From assembly GCA_030685235.1 (NCBI GenBank), contig MU839177.1, positions 62,001-126,000 on the forward strand: 64,000 bases of DNA. The letters are read 5' to 3'. Positions 31,501 to 44,900 of the stretch are shown piece by piece. This DNA is from Copromyces sp. CBS 386.78 (taxonomy: Eukaryota > Ascomycota > Sordariomycetes > Sordariales > Sordariaceae). Position numbers and translations under genes: made by a program. The stretch's first letter is position 1, and each line of letters starts with the position of its first letter. The notes under the pieces are model-generated. The model had not been told where the DNA came from, ran no database searches, and saw only the letters and a list, made by a program, of their open reading frames with translations.

Positions 31501-34500
31501 GGGACCTACCCGGCGCCGGCCCCACTCCTGCATGTTAGCGCCGATATGGGGCATTTCTGCCTCCGGGGTCCGGTCTCTGCCGGACGTCTTTCCGCATCAA
31601 GTCAGTCGGGGTCGGACCGGCGTTTCGTTTTGCGCTTTGGATGTAGTGGTTGGATTTTGAACACCGTTGGGCTGGGTTGTTTGGTGACGCCCGAGTAAAA
31701 TTAGGTTATACCGGTGTAACGTGCCTAATACCGCAAACCAAGATTAGATCAGTCATTCTTGATATATCATATCTTTTCCCGATGATGTTGCTTCGTGTGC
31801 GGTAGTATTGTTAAAGGTTGATGCAACAATTTCGTGGAATCGTATCAAGAAATATCTTCATGAGCGTGGTCAGATTCATGAAAACACAGAGCATAATCTC
31901 GGTCATAACCCGGGCTTGGGTCGGACGCTCAACCTTGGTGATTGAGTGTTTTTGCCGGTCCACATGTATCACAAAGACGCAATCACACAAAAGGGGTAGC
32001 CGAGCAAGTACTTTACTTTCCTGATATTATCGTGGTTCGTGAGAATGCTGGTGCTACCACACCCGTTGAGACCTTGGCAGCAACTTTGGGCTTGACATGT
32101 CGCATCGTGATGATGATCTCAGGACAGGAGCGGCCGTCAGATGAGAGAGACACCAGACGCGTTCAGGCGATTCTCGCGATGATGGTGTGAAGCAAATTTC
32201 GCGTCGACACTAGAACCTTGAGAACCTTGGTAGAAGGGGAGATGAGTGGTTGCGCCGGTGTGGTAACACGGCTGCACGTCATAAGCCACGCGGAGAAACC
32301 CTGGAGCAACCCAACCTTGAATTCATTCCCCTGTTGCAACCTTCTTGTGTCAAATGGTTCATTCGGGGAGTCGGACAAAATTTTGATTTGCCTTGGAGGG
32401 TGTTTCGCATGTGAAAGGGCGTCATCCTTGTTCAAGATCGTTAGTGATCGAGGTGTGAAAGTCCTGACGAGAAGGCTTTTTCTTCTCCTTCTCGTTTCGC
32501 GTCTGTGGCTTGTCGAAAGACCGAACTCATCCCACCCTCTCCGAAATCGTCTTGCGCCGCCGAGGTTGGCATCACAGCCTGGTGAGGGCGTCGTATCCTT
32601 CTTGTTCACGAAGAACCATTCGCAACAAGCCCCGACGCTCCGAGATTCAACTTCTACACCCTCATGGATGTATATCCCGTATCGGGCGCTAGGTGTCCGG
32701 ACTGTCATGGCCTCGTGTGCTGAATGCCTCCACAAATGGCGATGCGTCGATTGAGTCTTCCAGAGGGTTATGATCAGGTGTATGCCACGGCAGGGCAGAT
32801 TTCTGATTGCTTACTTTCAGCCTGATGATTTCACATGCGGCTATCGTCAGTCAGTATTGTTGGTATGACGCATCATCAGCCATCAAATGGGGCTTGATCG
32901 TCGCCTTCCGACTTTAACCACATGTCGCTCAACGCCAATCAGGGTCTCAAGGAAATTCAGGGACTGAAGAGCCGAGAGGCAAAGATTGCGCGTACAGCCC
33001 GTATTTGCGTATTCGAAGCAAAACCTTTTCCCGTGGCTACTAGTTAGACGACTAATGTAGCTTCTCAAGGAGTCTAGGTAGGCATCGCCGGAGTTTCGCT
33101 CCCCAAGCGAGCGCCGAAAGCCACCTAGCTGAGCCACACTCTCTCACCTGTCATTCTTGTTTTCGAGATTTCTGCTGCCACTGCGGCTTGACAGGCGACC
33201 AGCCTCTTTGGAAGATGATTGGTTCTCCCTGTCCGAGTCTCTTAACAAGTGCAGACAAAGGCAGGGCGCCTCAAGACATGCATCACCCAATCAACACCTT
33301 GTGCGGTAGTTACACGGCTCTTGCCTCCGACATTGGCAAACGAAGCTGACCGACGGATAGACGCTTTTGACGCTGCGTTATTACGGGATGTTCGGAAGAA
33401 GCTGAGAAGATTCTTTATCCTGCGGCTCGCTTGACGTGATTTGGCGGGGAGGACCACTATCATTGTAAGTCTGCGACTGCTATAGGGCCGCCGGTCAGCT
33501 GAATGACATTTGGATGGTTGCCCACTGGGTTGTTTGGATTAGTATCCCTCGCGGAATCCCTGACATCAAGACGGGATAGGGAAGTAAGAAGGCAAAGTGG
33601 CTGCTCACTGAAGATTGAGGTTGTCAGAATTGTATATTGTCTGAACGATAGCAAATCATTACCACCCAGGCGTGCCAGGGCATTCAATGGAGAGTGACCC
33701 CCTGACGTCTTATCGGCCCGCAGATCAGCCATGGTGTGAATGCATCAACGTTGAGTGCTTGATGGTTTCCCATTGAGTCCATTCCGTTCAGCCACGCGTC
33801 CCAAAATCTAGAGGGGCAACCACAACCATTATCTGCATTTCGGCTGGTGAAGCCACATCAATGCAAGTCTCAGGGGCAGCTGCGATTGGAATGGTGGATG
33901 AATTACCATGGAACGTCCCGCTGCCGCATGGGGTATCATTGACCCGTTGTTGATTTCGTATTCGACCGTCGGTTGCCGACTGCTGAAATCTGCGTCGATT
34001 AAAGATATCAAACGTGGCTAACCCGCGGGCATCGCTGGCGCTGCGCGAGTGATTTGTACATATCGCAGTCGGGCCTAAACAAGTTCTGCCAAGATCAGCG
34101 GTTGGAAGCTGCAGTTTGTTCTATCCATGGAAGATGCCAACACTGCCGGCGCAGGATCGCATCGTTTGCACGGGACAGCGCGCGGATGGGAAGTGGAAAT
34201 GAAATCTTGGACAGCTCATTATCAGCCAAGCCGATGTGCAAGTCGTCGGCCACGGGGGCGGACCGGCGCTATCGAGACCGGCGGACCCACCCGGAGCAGG
34301 CCTAAACTCTCGGCGTGGGGTACCGGCCTATCGGGGCTCATCGGCACGACAGCCTCGCCTTTGTTCTTGGTTCGTTTTCCAGCGATCTCGGCAGTCGGAA
34401 AGGCGGCTTTTCATCATGTACTGCGCAGATCGATCGCTATTTGCAGTGCTTACCCCTCTCTTCAGGGGTACCGTGACCGTGGTGTTGAGAAACCGAGGAC

Positions 34501-37500
34501 GCTTCCATATTTGCTCCAGAGAGTCTATGATAATCATTGTGACCGGACTTTGGAACCCAAAAGTGAACGACAGGCCGTCTCGGGTGTTTGGACGTTGTCC
34601 GTTTCGTTTCACCGGGACGCAGTGCTGGTTGCAGTGATGGCGTGCAGGGCTCCATTCTCAGGGGAAATAATGGCACGGCTGAGCACGGATGGGAACAGTG
34701 TCAGCGCGGGACACGCCCGAACGCACACCTCCTCCCGAAGTGTGGGTGAAAGCTGGGGAATCAGAATGGAACCCCTGCGTCACGAAGCCCCTGGGCATTG
34801 CTTTAGGTTGGTGATGTGGATGCATAACTTGCGCTTTGCACGCTTCTGACGACATTGTGGCCATGACATTGTGATGTTGACAGTTCTGGCAGTCAATGAC
34901 TCCATGACTCCCTCGTCGTCGGCCAGGAAATTCGAGGGGCGTTGGCTATGTCAGGCGAGTCGAACGGCAGGTAGGGTCCGTGACCTTGAGGCATGATGGC
35001 TTGCTGGATACGTGGCCACCGTCGCCGGCGAGTTGAAAAGATGGACGACGGTGTGGATTGTCTGTTGTTGATTGGGTCGGGTGATCATCTGCTGGAGTGC
35101 GTTGTCAACCCGATTTCTGGTCCCATCAACTAACTGCCTGGTCCCAAGCCCAAACAAGGGATTGTCCAGTGGGAGGAGGATCGTCAGGATTGGTTGTGGT
35201 CCATGACGGTCTGGGTGGCGGGACCCTAGCAGGAGACCGTACCAGACCCGAACCCTAGAGGGCCTTGCCCTGCAAAGCACGGGCCCGACCACTGCCTGAC
35301 CTCATACAATCTTGTCAGTTTGGACGACGCTGACTCGGATCCTCCTCCTCCTCCTCTTCCATTCTCAAAACAAGTGATGGACATTCATGCATCAATTTCT
35401 GTCAACGCCTCGCTTTTGGAAATGACGATAATCGCAGGTGCAACGACGTCCAATCGATGGCGCCCATCGGCCGCGGTTACCGGCACGGGCTGGTCTCTGA
35501 CATGCTGACCTCCAGCAGGCCATCGAAAAGAGTCTGGCAGTAGACTGCTTTCGGCCAAAGCGTGAATTTCGTCTGTTTCATGTCTGGACATCGGGCTCCA
35601 GACCCGGCCAATGGTATCTATGGCTTCCAATCAAAGCCCTTGTCCGCCGAACATCTGTCGACCTCTCAACCACTCATCCAGATCCTATGGGACTATCCAG
35701 GAGACGAGGACATGGCTTGGGCATGGGCATGAGAATATGCAAATCCAGAGCCATTCAAAACGACCTTCCTTTTCAAGAGTGGCGAGACATTCAGCAGGTC
35801 GACCAGCCCAATGTTGATAACTCGAGTCGATCGACACTCAACATTCCATTCAAGCAAGTGCAGAATAGGGATGGATGGTGTGCCTCCCATAGAAACAACG
35901 TTTCAACACCAAATGGATGCCACAAGGGCTGCAGATATTGAAAGTCACAAACTGAATAATGATAAAGGGTGACACCAAGGACTGCAATATTGACCGTTTT
36001 CTGACTCGCAAGTCAACCTTTGCACCACCTGCGACAATATCTCATTTCACATATACTCCCTCACCCGATTGAGCCGGGCTCAAAAGGGCATCCTCAGTCA
36101 ATTTGGTCTGCCTCCCTTCAGGTGGATGAACCACGCACGATATTTCAATGTATGCAATCTTCACCATCTTCCCTTGATGCCATGCCACCTACAAAGCGGC
36201 ATCGATAAAGGTGCATCATCATCCACCCCACCACATGTCAGGTCGCTAACATCTCGACTCTTGGCCTGTATCAAAGAACCTCATTGGACTACTCATAGTT
36301 GAAGTGTTTGTTATTTTTGGGGATACCTTGTCCTTCCCTCTCGTCTCTGTACCACGTCGTCCTGCCTAGAAGCGACATCTTGTCGAAGCCAAAACATCGA
36401 ACGCGCTAGGAACCCTTACAAGTTAAACCCCGTTGAAACCCCTGGCCCGCTTCGCCTCAGAGTTACCGCTGCATCCAGAGCCCTCGAGAGCGAATCAGAC
36501 AGCGCCGACGCGTGGTACCGGGCGACTGCTCGAACATTGTGTCCTCGTACGCAATTCTGCCGGAGAGAAACCTTCCGCACTCGACTCTACAACCGCGCTG
36601 CTGTCCACATTAGCGCGCGACTGTTCCGTTGCAGTGGCAGGCCGTCGACCAGAATAAACTGCTTTTCAAGGTGGTCGGTCAAACGACGTACATATTAATT
36701 CAAACAGCGTCCCGCCATCGACAGACACAAAATACTAAACAATCACCGCTCTCCGAAGCACCAACCAACACCAACTACCGCAAGCGTTGACGCCTGCCTT
36801 TCCTTTTCAGTCGCATCAACGTCCGGGTATCCACAAAGACAACCTATAGACAACTCTCCTGCAGGATCGGGATTCCCACTTAATTATTCACCACTACGAG
36901 ACGATACACATATCGGTTCCTGTGTCTTCCGACGACTCGCCATCAAAGCTAATTGAGCATCGCCAACCTACTTAGTGCTGGTCACTTTTACAACATCAAA
37001 ACACTCCACCGTCTTATCTGCTTGACTCGGTCCCAGTCACCCTGACAGTTCCGATCTTCCATCGCCGGGACCGTCCTGTGTTTGCACGCTGAACATCAGC
37101 TCACCGGATCCGCTCGTGTTCAGAAGATCACAAAGTCAAGCCACCTCCTTCGGTCCACCGCCGACACCGACACCAAACCCGACCCAAACTCAACATCAAA
37201 CTCATTGGGCCTTCAGTGTCTTTTCTTTCAGGTGAGTCGCATCGCATCACGGCCGCAGCCAGCCGGGACTCCCTTTTTCCGAGGCATTTCCAGCACCTCT
37301 GAAAAGCCGACGGCGTTGTCCGCTCACAAGTGCCCTGAATCTTGCCTCAGGGACCGCTGTCTTGACTGATTGGTTGCATTAACAAGACTAACCAGCGAGA
37401 CAGGGATCTCCAGCGCCCAGAAGTCGCCCCCGGGCCCCGGCCACTGCCAACCCACACTCCGTAACCCATCGCGACTTGTGCACCAGCATTCCAGCCCAGG

Positions 37501-38195
37501 GCCGCTCACGTCTGGACTACGCTGATTTCACCCCCCTCTCGGCCCATTCTTGACACCCATCACACCCCCCCCCACCCCCACCCCACTGCGACTGCGTCCG
37601 ATTCAGTGGGCCACCTCACTCTTGCTGTCGAGAATCACGGCACCAGCTCACGCAACCCCTTGCCGGTACCGCATCCCCTGTCCACCTGTCCTTCCGGGTT
37701 CACCACGCACCCTTCACCACCTGGAACGCCTGCTCAGCCTCGTGTACTTTCCCTTTTTGCACGTCACCCCCCGGGGCCCCTTCTGACGAACAGCCACTGA
37801 GACACGCAGCAAAAAGTGGAAAAGCCCAAGGTCCAGAAAGCCCACCCAGAAGCCTCCAGCAGTGACCCATCGCTACCTGACCCTACTATTTACTAGGCTC
37901 ATCTACCCCAAGTTTTTCTCCCTTTTTCATACATAGTGCCTCATTCCGCCCGCATGAGTTTCGCCGCACGTCAACTTCACCTCGTGTAAGACTTGGCCGG
38001 CTGTCCCTACACCCTGTTCGCATTTCTTGTTATATCATCACCAGGGTGACCGTCCTCGTCGACATACCCTACTACAACATCTCTTGTTGACATTCGTCGG
38101 CAACGTTTTTTCTTTAATTCTGCTGTTTGTTGCCTTTTGCATCACTCACATCCTTCTCACCTCACATCAACACATTACACACAACAGATATCGAA
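28523..38195. other. Gene-poor region of almost 10 kb
   Basis: Base composition is ordinary rather than AT-rich, so this is not an obviously RIP-mutated repeat. The longest ORFs (32218-32754 and 34127-34849 on +, 32163-32735 on -) are overlapped on the other strand, lack family resemblance and lack splice support. Local oddities are small GC-rich patches near 31430-31600 and 34240-34330. The last 1.7 kb (about 36450-38195) is C/A-rich and T/C-rich, as expected for the leader of the cyclin gene. A good intron donor (CAG then GTGAGT at 37232) suggests a spliced 5' leader. Confidence 0.5.
28568..28750 (+). repeat. 3' flank repeat, copy B
   Basis: Matches 26545-26739, the 3' flank of secreted copy 1, including the perfect 14-bp palindrome (here 28581-28594). 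It follows the relic third copy and marks the right end of the duplicated segment. Confidence 0.8.
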
Positions 38196-39362
38196 ATGGG
38201 CCTACTATCAACAACGATCAGCATGGGCCTTTCTGAGCTAAATGCGAAGGCTCTCGACAACTTCGTCTACAGCAAGGTCGACAGGGAGATGATCAGGTTT
38301 TTGGCTACCGCCGCCAGCGAAGTTATCCAATGCGATCCCACCATGATGCCATCACCAACAGTTGAGACTTCTTCTGGAAAGGAACAACAAGCTACCGCGC
38401 CACCAAAGGTTGTCAAGTGTGAAGATGGCGGACTACCTACCCTCGAGGCCTTCATCAGCCAGCTTGTCGTCAGCTCCAACGTCCAGGTCCCCACTCTCAT
38501 GTCGACTCTCGTCTACCTCGGACGTCTAAAGTCCCGGCTTCAACCCAACGCCAAGGGCCTCCGCTGCACCACCCACCGCATCTTCCTCGCTGCTCTCATC
38601 TTGGCGGCCAAGTACCTCAACGACAGCAGCCCCAAGAACAAGCACTGGGCCAGCTACACCAACATGTCGAGCTCCGCCTACAACTTCGGCTTCAGCCGCA
38701 CCGAGGTCAACCTGATGGAGAAGCAGCTCCTCTGCCTTTTGGATTGGGAATTGCGCATCACCGAGGAGGATCTCTACCGCGAGCTGGACTACTTCCTGGC
38801 CCCCATCCGCCGTGACATCGAGGTCCGCCACGCCCGTCGCATGCGCGAGAAGGCCGAGAAGCGCCAGCGCCAGTTGGAGGAGGAGGCCTGGGTCCAGGTT
38901 GCCGCCGCCGCCCAGCACGTCCAGCAGCAACAGCCTGCTTACATGTCTCCTCCCTCATCCCGCGGCAGCTCCCGCTCGCGTGGCGGTTACGCCTCTCGCG
39001 ACACCTCGCCGCCCGGTCTTTCGAGCTCCGCATCTTCCTACACCAGCTCCACCAGCGGCAGCCGCTCGACGACTCCCGACAGCGAATTGGACCTTCCTCA
39101 CTCCTACGTTGCCATCAACGGCGACGACTACTACCAGTCTGCTGCTATCCCGCCTTGCGTACCGGAGAAGGATGCCGCGGCCGTGTACTTCAGCAACACG
39201 CGTGGCGCTGGCGTCTCCGCTGCTGGCAACAAGCGTGGTGTTCTTCCCTACGAGATCAACGCTGAGGACCTCGATGATGGCAGCAGGGTGAAGCGCATGC
39301 GTGGCATGCTCGGGCGCGTTTTTGGCGCTAGCGCTGATCGGAATGGTATTCCGGTCAGGTAA
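38196..39362 (+). CDS. Pho85-type cyclin (Pcl family), 388 aa
   Basis: Regulatory partner of a Pho85/Cdk5-type kinase, acting in G1 control, polarity or nutrient signalling. The cyclin box spans about residues 75-200. It opens with LPTLEAFISQLV, holds LMSTLVYLGRLKSRL, and contains the family signature THRIFLAALILAAKYLNDSS followed by KNKHWA. It closes with NLMEKQLLCLLDWELRITEEDLY. A charged helix (RRMREKAEKRQRQLEEEAW) and a long Ser/Gly/Pro-rich tail follow, probably disordered and phosphorylated, ending in a basic stretch (RVKRMRGMLGRVF). No intron is needed. The start at 38196 follows ATCGAA; Met10 (38223) is a possible alternative. Synteny with cdc2 15 kb away is probably coincidence, since Pcl cyclins normally pair with Pho85 rather than Cdc2. 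Confidence 0.92.
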   Translation: MGLLSTTISMGLSELNAKALDNFVYSKVDREMIRFLATAASEVIQCDPTMMPSPTVETSSGKEQQATAPPKVVKCEDGGLPTLEAFISQLVVSSNVQVPTLMSTLVYLGRLKSRLQPNAKGLRCTTHRIFLAALILAAKYLNDSSPKNKHWASYTNMSSSAYNFGFSRTEVNLMEKQLLCLLDWELRITEEDLYRELDYFLAPIRRDIEVRHARRMREKAEKRQRQLEEEAWVQVAAAAQHVQQQQPAYMSPPSSRGSSRSRGGYASRDTSPPGLSSSASSYTSSTSGSRSTTPDSELDLPHSYVAINGDDYYQSAAIPPCVPEKDAAAVYFSNTRGAGVSAAGNKRGVLPYEINAEDLDDGSRVKRMRGMLGRVFGASADRNGIPVR

Positions 39363-39490
39363 TTCGACCTGTCGACCTAGGTCATGCTTATTTTTGCTTT
39401 TCGTTTCCTGTTTGTCTCATCACTCATCACTACTACTATGCATTACATCGAAATGCATTGACTGCATCCCCATCGGCGTTATTACTCTTC

Positions 39491-39521
<31 letters not shown>

Positions 39522-41742
39522 GGGAATGGGGTCGGGCCTTGTCGTTTGTCTGTTTTAGAGACCTGTTTTTACACTAAAAAGCGAGGTGTTCATTGGCTGG
39601 CGAAGTTCTACATCAGCATCATTGTCATCATCATCATCATCATCACAGCATTTTCATATAGGGGTGGCTGGGTGGCAGTATTGTCTTGCTTTTTGTTGTT
39701 TTTATACTATTGTCATCTCTCTCTCTCCTAATGATGGGCAACGAATGGGTCGAAGGAAGGGCATTATCAGGATATCGATGGACGGGCTACATGATGGGAG
39801 TATCTTGTGTGATTGATGATGGACGACAATGAAAGGGAAGGAATCAATGGGTCTTCTGGCATCAAGAAACTGCCGGAAGGAATCTTTTTACTACATAACA
39901 ACAAACCAAACCAAACAAATGGAATAACATGCACACTTGCTACCACCTTGAAAAAGGGTAGCAAGGTGATGATTCAAGCAATCACTTCTTTGGCTCTTTT
40001 TTCAATCGTGCAATTACTGTGACTTGTGATGACTTCTGCTTGTCAACAATTGATCACTCTTTTGAGCACGCAATGCGGAAATAGCTCCAACACACCTCGG
40101 CGCAGCTTTAATTTTTTCCCCCCTAAAACACGTGGCTGAGCGTGTTCTCGACACGAAAACGTTATGCGAATAACCAGGTTCGTCCTCGGTTGATCACAGT
40201 CACGATTCGGTGTGTTCTGGCGAATCCATCCGATCCCTCAAGGTACGAAGCTCCATAGAAGCTGTGGAGCCCTCGTGTTAAATGGAGCCTCGGGACCTGA
40301 GCCAACGAAAAAGCAGGCAGCAGCAACAGCAATGTTGGGGATCTGGAGTCTGGAACGGAAAATGTGGACGGGAGTGACAGTTGGAAATTCGGATGGAAAC
40401 GGCCGGGATCTAAGTTCCTGTGGGGTACATAAATGCTGACATATTCGGATTGGTATGCACGGAAAAGGGATGCAGTGGGAATGTGGAAAAGGGAATGCTA
40501 AATGCGGAGTGTGAATCCGTTTGGAACTGCGATCGTCGAGGTCAGGTGCGGAGATACTTGCTTCCATTCCAGGTACCGATAAAGGAAGGAAGTGATGGGG
40601 AGTCGAAGACTGCTACGCACGTGGATGGGACGGGACGAGCGAGATGGATGCGTTCGTGCGTGATTCTCTTTTGTTCGTGGATGACATCTGATGATAAAAT
40701 CTGACTATGTATCCTGCGTGATTGACGGCAAGGCAGATAGATGCGTTCTCTGTAGGTACATGGACTACTAGTAAAGGATCGCTCATCGACGATGCTTTAG
40801 GCAGATATCTAGTTTAGGTTGCAAGTCTTTTTCACATGGGATTGTGACCATTCTGCCATTCTGACCATGATTGAGATCCTCAAAAATCACTTTTGTTCAC
40901 TTTATCGGGCGGCCGCGTGTTCTCGGTTATGTATTTACGTCGATAACATCCTATATGACTGCGCATGCGTAGCAAACAAGCTGTCTCATATCATGTCGCG
41001 TCATGTCATGTCATGTCATATTCGCAATTGATGTTTGAAGCCTAATATCCGGATGTCAGACTGGCCCATATCATCTCCATTAAAAGAACATCCAACCTTC
41101 TTCCACCTAGCAGCCAGCCCTACCCGCATCCGACATCTAAGCCATCCGAAGCCCACGTGCTTTGATTAAACAAACATGCATATTCGACATACGCAGGCAG
41201 GTAGACAGACTATGGGGTGCATCCCGTTACCGTTGGCATCCCATCCCGTAGGCTGACAAACAATCTTATTCGGTTTTGTTCATCCTGTTCATCTATTCAT
41301 CTATCCATATCATCGTGACTCACGATATTTCAACAACAAAATACAACATTTTCATCTCCCGCTTCTTCCGACTTCTTCGTTCCCGCCCGCTCAAGGCACA
41401 TTCTCCCACCACACCACAAGCGACAACGAACGGATGAGCCACGATGGATGCCACAAATCAAATACGCCAAAGCGGGCGGGATCTCATGACCGGAGTGACT
41501 GATTATTGATCATCCGAACCGAATTCGCGTGGTACGAAAAAAGGGATGAACACGCGTTTTCCATCTCCCATAACGAAAAAGTCGAAGGCGAAAATCTCGA
41601 ATCTCGAATCTTATCTTAGGTGTTCTTGGAACAGGAATTCTGGGATGCTTGGCAAAATCAATTGAGGCGGAGCGTGGGAGAGGGAGCCCAACTAAAGCCT
41701 TATCGCGACCGTTTAGCGTCGGCCGATAAGCTTAGCTTTGCT
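39363..41742. other. Intergenic between the cyclin and the copia element
   Basis: The left part is the cyclin 3' untranslated region, with simple repeats: T26 at 39491-39516 and a TCA-type trinucleotide run at 39625-39645. A degenerate TCATG pentamer array lies at 40991-41020. No supportable gene. Confidence 0.5.
39491..39516 (+). repeat. Poly-T tract (26 bases)
   Basis: Uninterrupted T run about 130 bp after the cyclin stop codon, followed by a G-rich stretch. Length is likely to vary and may carry sequencing error. Confidence 0.85.
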
Positions 41743-41908
41743 TGTCAGACGGCAGGGGATATGTACGTGCATAGTTACGGGATTGAGGAGTAGATTAGTG
41801 CGGGATTTATACCAGATGCCAGATATCGAGCCAGGTGCGGATTAGTATAATAGAATATATACAATACAGCTACGTTGAACCCCCTACTTTCAGACCTATA
41901 TTATTACA
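41743..41908 (+). repeat. 5' LTR of the copia element (166 bp)
   Basis: Starts TGTCAGACGG and ends ATTATTACA, giving the TG..CA LTR ends. It aligns end to end with 47109-47274, with differences almost all C/T or G/A transitions, each LTR keeping the unmutated base at different sites. Confidence 0.92.
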
Positions 41909-44900
41909 ATTAAGAGTCTTATTAATTTAATCGTTTAAAGCTATCGCTAGCGATTTAATAACCGAAAACCGAAATAATAATATTTTTTACAATTAAATCT
42001 AATAATAGTATTATACTTAACGTACTTAAAAATTAGCTCGCGTAGGAAGATACCTTTATTTTTTAGGTTTAAGATCTCGGCCTTTAGAAATATATCGATC
42101 TAGCGAACCGAATACCTTAGTCTATTAATTTAGAAGAATTTAATATCGTTAACTATTAGGGTACACCCTCCGAGGGGGAGACCTCCACTAAGCGTAGAAT
42201 TAGGGAGCGAAAGTTTTTTAGCGCGGTATAAATTTATAGCTTCTTTTATAAACGCAATTATTGTAATTATATAATTGAGAAATAAGATTGGCGTATTAAA
42301 ATTAAAGCTTTTTCGGACTTAGGTATTAAAAAGATTATACTAAATCGATAGATGACCGAAACCGTTGGAAATTAATATTGTAAAATTAATTTTATTTAAT
42401 ATATTAAGTTGTACAAATAGTATAATAACTTCTCTAAATCCGTTTCCTTTAACGATTACGAAATTAAGAAGTTTATTAAAGTTACCCTTCTTAACATTTT
42501 TAAACCCTCCGCGAGAAGAAATTGTAATTAATTTAATTAAATTTTTTAGTAGGAATTAGTTATAGCCTTCTATATTATTCGGTAGATTTCCGGCGTTAAT
42601 AAACCCGATTTCTAATTTTTAGAGTTTTATAATACAATTAGATCTTCTTTTTACAATAATTGGGTAGAAATTTATTAATTTTAGTATAATAAGAAGATCG
42701 AAGAAGATCTTAATTTCTAAATTTCTTTCCGAATTATAATTAAGGACTTTTGTAAAGTAATAATAGTAAATATTATTTAGGGAAAAGGTCGCGCCCCCTT
42801 ATTTAAAAATATAGTATTTACGGCTATATTAAGTAATAAACCTATTAAAGAAGACGTTTTTAATAACGATAAATAATTTAGCCCAAAGGTAAAAGGACGG
42901 GGAGAAATTGTAAAAATAATTAGTAAGAGATTTATTCTTAAAAAGAATATTAATAATAAGAATAAACGTACTTTCTCTTCGTCCTTACTTTCGTTAAAGA
43001 AATTCCGATTATTGTATAAACTTTATAAGTTTTACAATTATAAATTAGAATAATATTATTATATAAAGTTATAAATAACTTTCAATAATTAAATCGAATC
43101 CCCTACTATCCGGAGACGGGTAGAAGTAAATTTAAAGAAAGATAAATATTTTAAAGAAGTTATTAATTATTTTAAATAAGCGAACGAAGATAACGAAAAT
43201 TAATTCGGTCGCCGAATTAATAAGAGTAGTTTTTTAATACCTACTATAAATTACTATAGTATTATATATTTATTAAGAAATTTAATAATTTTCGATTTAG
43301 GTACGATAATTTATATTTTTAATAAAGTTAGTCGATTCGATGATTTAATTCTTATAAACTTTAGTAATTATATATAAATTAGGAATAAATATATATTTAT
43401 TAAAGGACATAGTAGTATTATATTAATAATTTAAAATAATAAAGGAAGTTACAATTTATATTTTATTAATATTGCGTTAGTATTAAATATAGCTTGTAAT
43501 TTCGTTTCTTTAAGAAAATTCGAAGAGGAGTAAATCTTTTAAAACTATAAAAATAATTATTTGTATTTTAATTTTATAGATTCCTTAATTTATAATATCT
43601 ATTTTTATTATAATTAGTTTATATTAAAATATATCCCCTTATAGAATAATAATTTTAATAAGTCCTCTTTTACTATATAGTATTCTAATTATTTTAAGTA
43701 GAAGTCCCAAGAGGGAGATTTTCTCTATTAGTATTTTCAATTTAATTACTTTAGCCCCGATATTTTTATTAAATTTATTAAATAGGTATATAGCGTTCGG
43801 TTAAAAGGATTAAATTTAATTTATTATAATTTATATATAAAGGCTAAATTGAGGCGCTAGGTATATAGGGAGGTTCGGGATTATTTCGAGGGACCTAGAT
43901 TATATTTCGCTATCGATTTCTTTTTATATAAGAAAGTAAAATTCGGTAGTATAGAATATTCGAATTTAATAATAATTATAAATCGATAGTTTAGGTTTAT
44001 TTGGGTATATTATTTAAGTAACTAAAAAGTAGATTCTATTATTATATATTTAGAGTCCCTATTTATAAATTTATAGACAAAATATTAAATAGTATTTCGT
44101 ATTATCGAATGCAATAACGAGATAATAAATAGTAAGAAGATTATTATTTGGTTTTTTAATAAAGGAATTAGTATTGAATTTTTAACGCTTTATATATAAG
44201 TTTAAAACGGTAGTATAGAGCGTTTAGGGGGTATAATTAAAATTAAGGTAGTAATAATACGTTCGGGTACGAATTTACTTTATAAATTATAGTTAGAAAT
44301 TATTAGAGTAATTATATATTTATATAATTTAATTCCTAAAGTTAAATATTATTAGAAATCCTTTAAGGAGAGATTTAAAATATTTTATTAATTTAAAAAT
44401 AGTATTGTTCTATTAATAAATCCGTCCTTAATTATTATATATTTTAAAGTTTATAGTTGTAAAGCTTTCGTCCTTTTTATAGAGGTAATAAAGGAGTAGA
44501 ATAAAATTATAAAATTTAAAGATTGTATATAGATTAGGTATTTAGTAAGGTATTAATTAATTAATATTTACCGGATTTAGAACTTATATACGAATATTAT
44601 TATTATTATACGAAATATTATATTTAATAAAGATAAGGTATTCTCTAATAACGTTAAAGAAATTTATAATATTTTTAATATTTCCTTTAAAGAGTTGGCT
44701 ATATAATTAAGAAATTTTTATTAAGTAGATACTATATAAATAGATTTTTTCTAATTTAATATTATTGAGGAAGGAGTTTTTAGCCCTATTATTTAAGGCT
44801 TTTTAGACGAATTGAATATATTAGGGGAAGAGGAGGAATTTAGGATATGAGATCCGTAGGCGGGTTTAGAGAATTTATAAAGGTTTTTAGAAGGAATTTT

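Noticed and set aside
32163..32754. Opposing ORFs of 178 and 190 codons
   Set aside because: They overlap almost fully on opposite strands and neither has domain resemblance, so neither can be preferred.
34127..34849. 240-codon plus-strand ORF in the gene desert
   Set aside because: No recognisable domain, and overlapping ORFs on both strands are of similar quality; a GC-rich patch explains the lack of stops.
22340..39362. Functional pairing of cdc2 with the nearby cyclin
   Set aside because: The cyclin is of the Pcl type, which partners Pho85-class kinases, and the genes are 15 kb apart with unrelated genes between them.
41699..41731. Stem-loop (CTTATCG ... CGATAAG) just left of the 5' LTR
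   Set aside because: Short arms, outside the target duplication, and no link to the element or to a gene; probably incidental.
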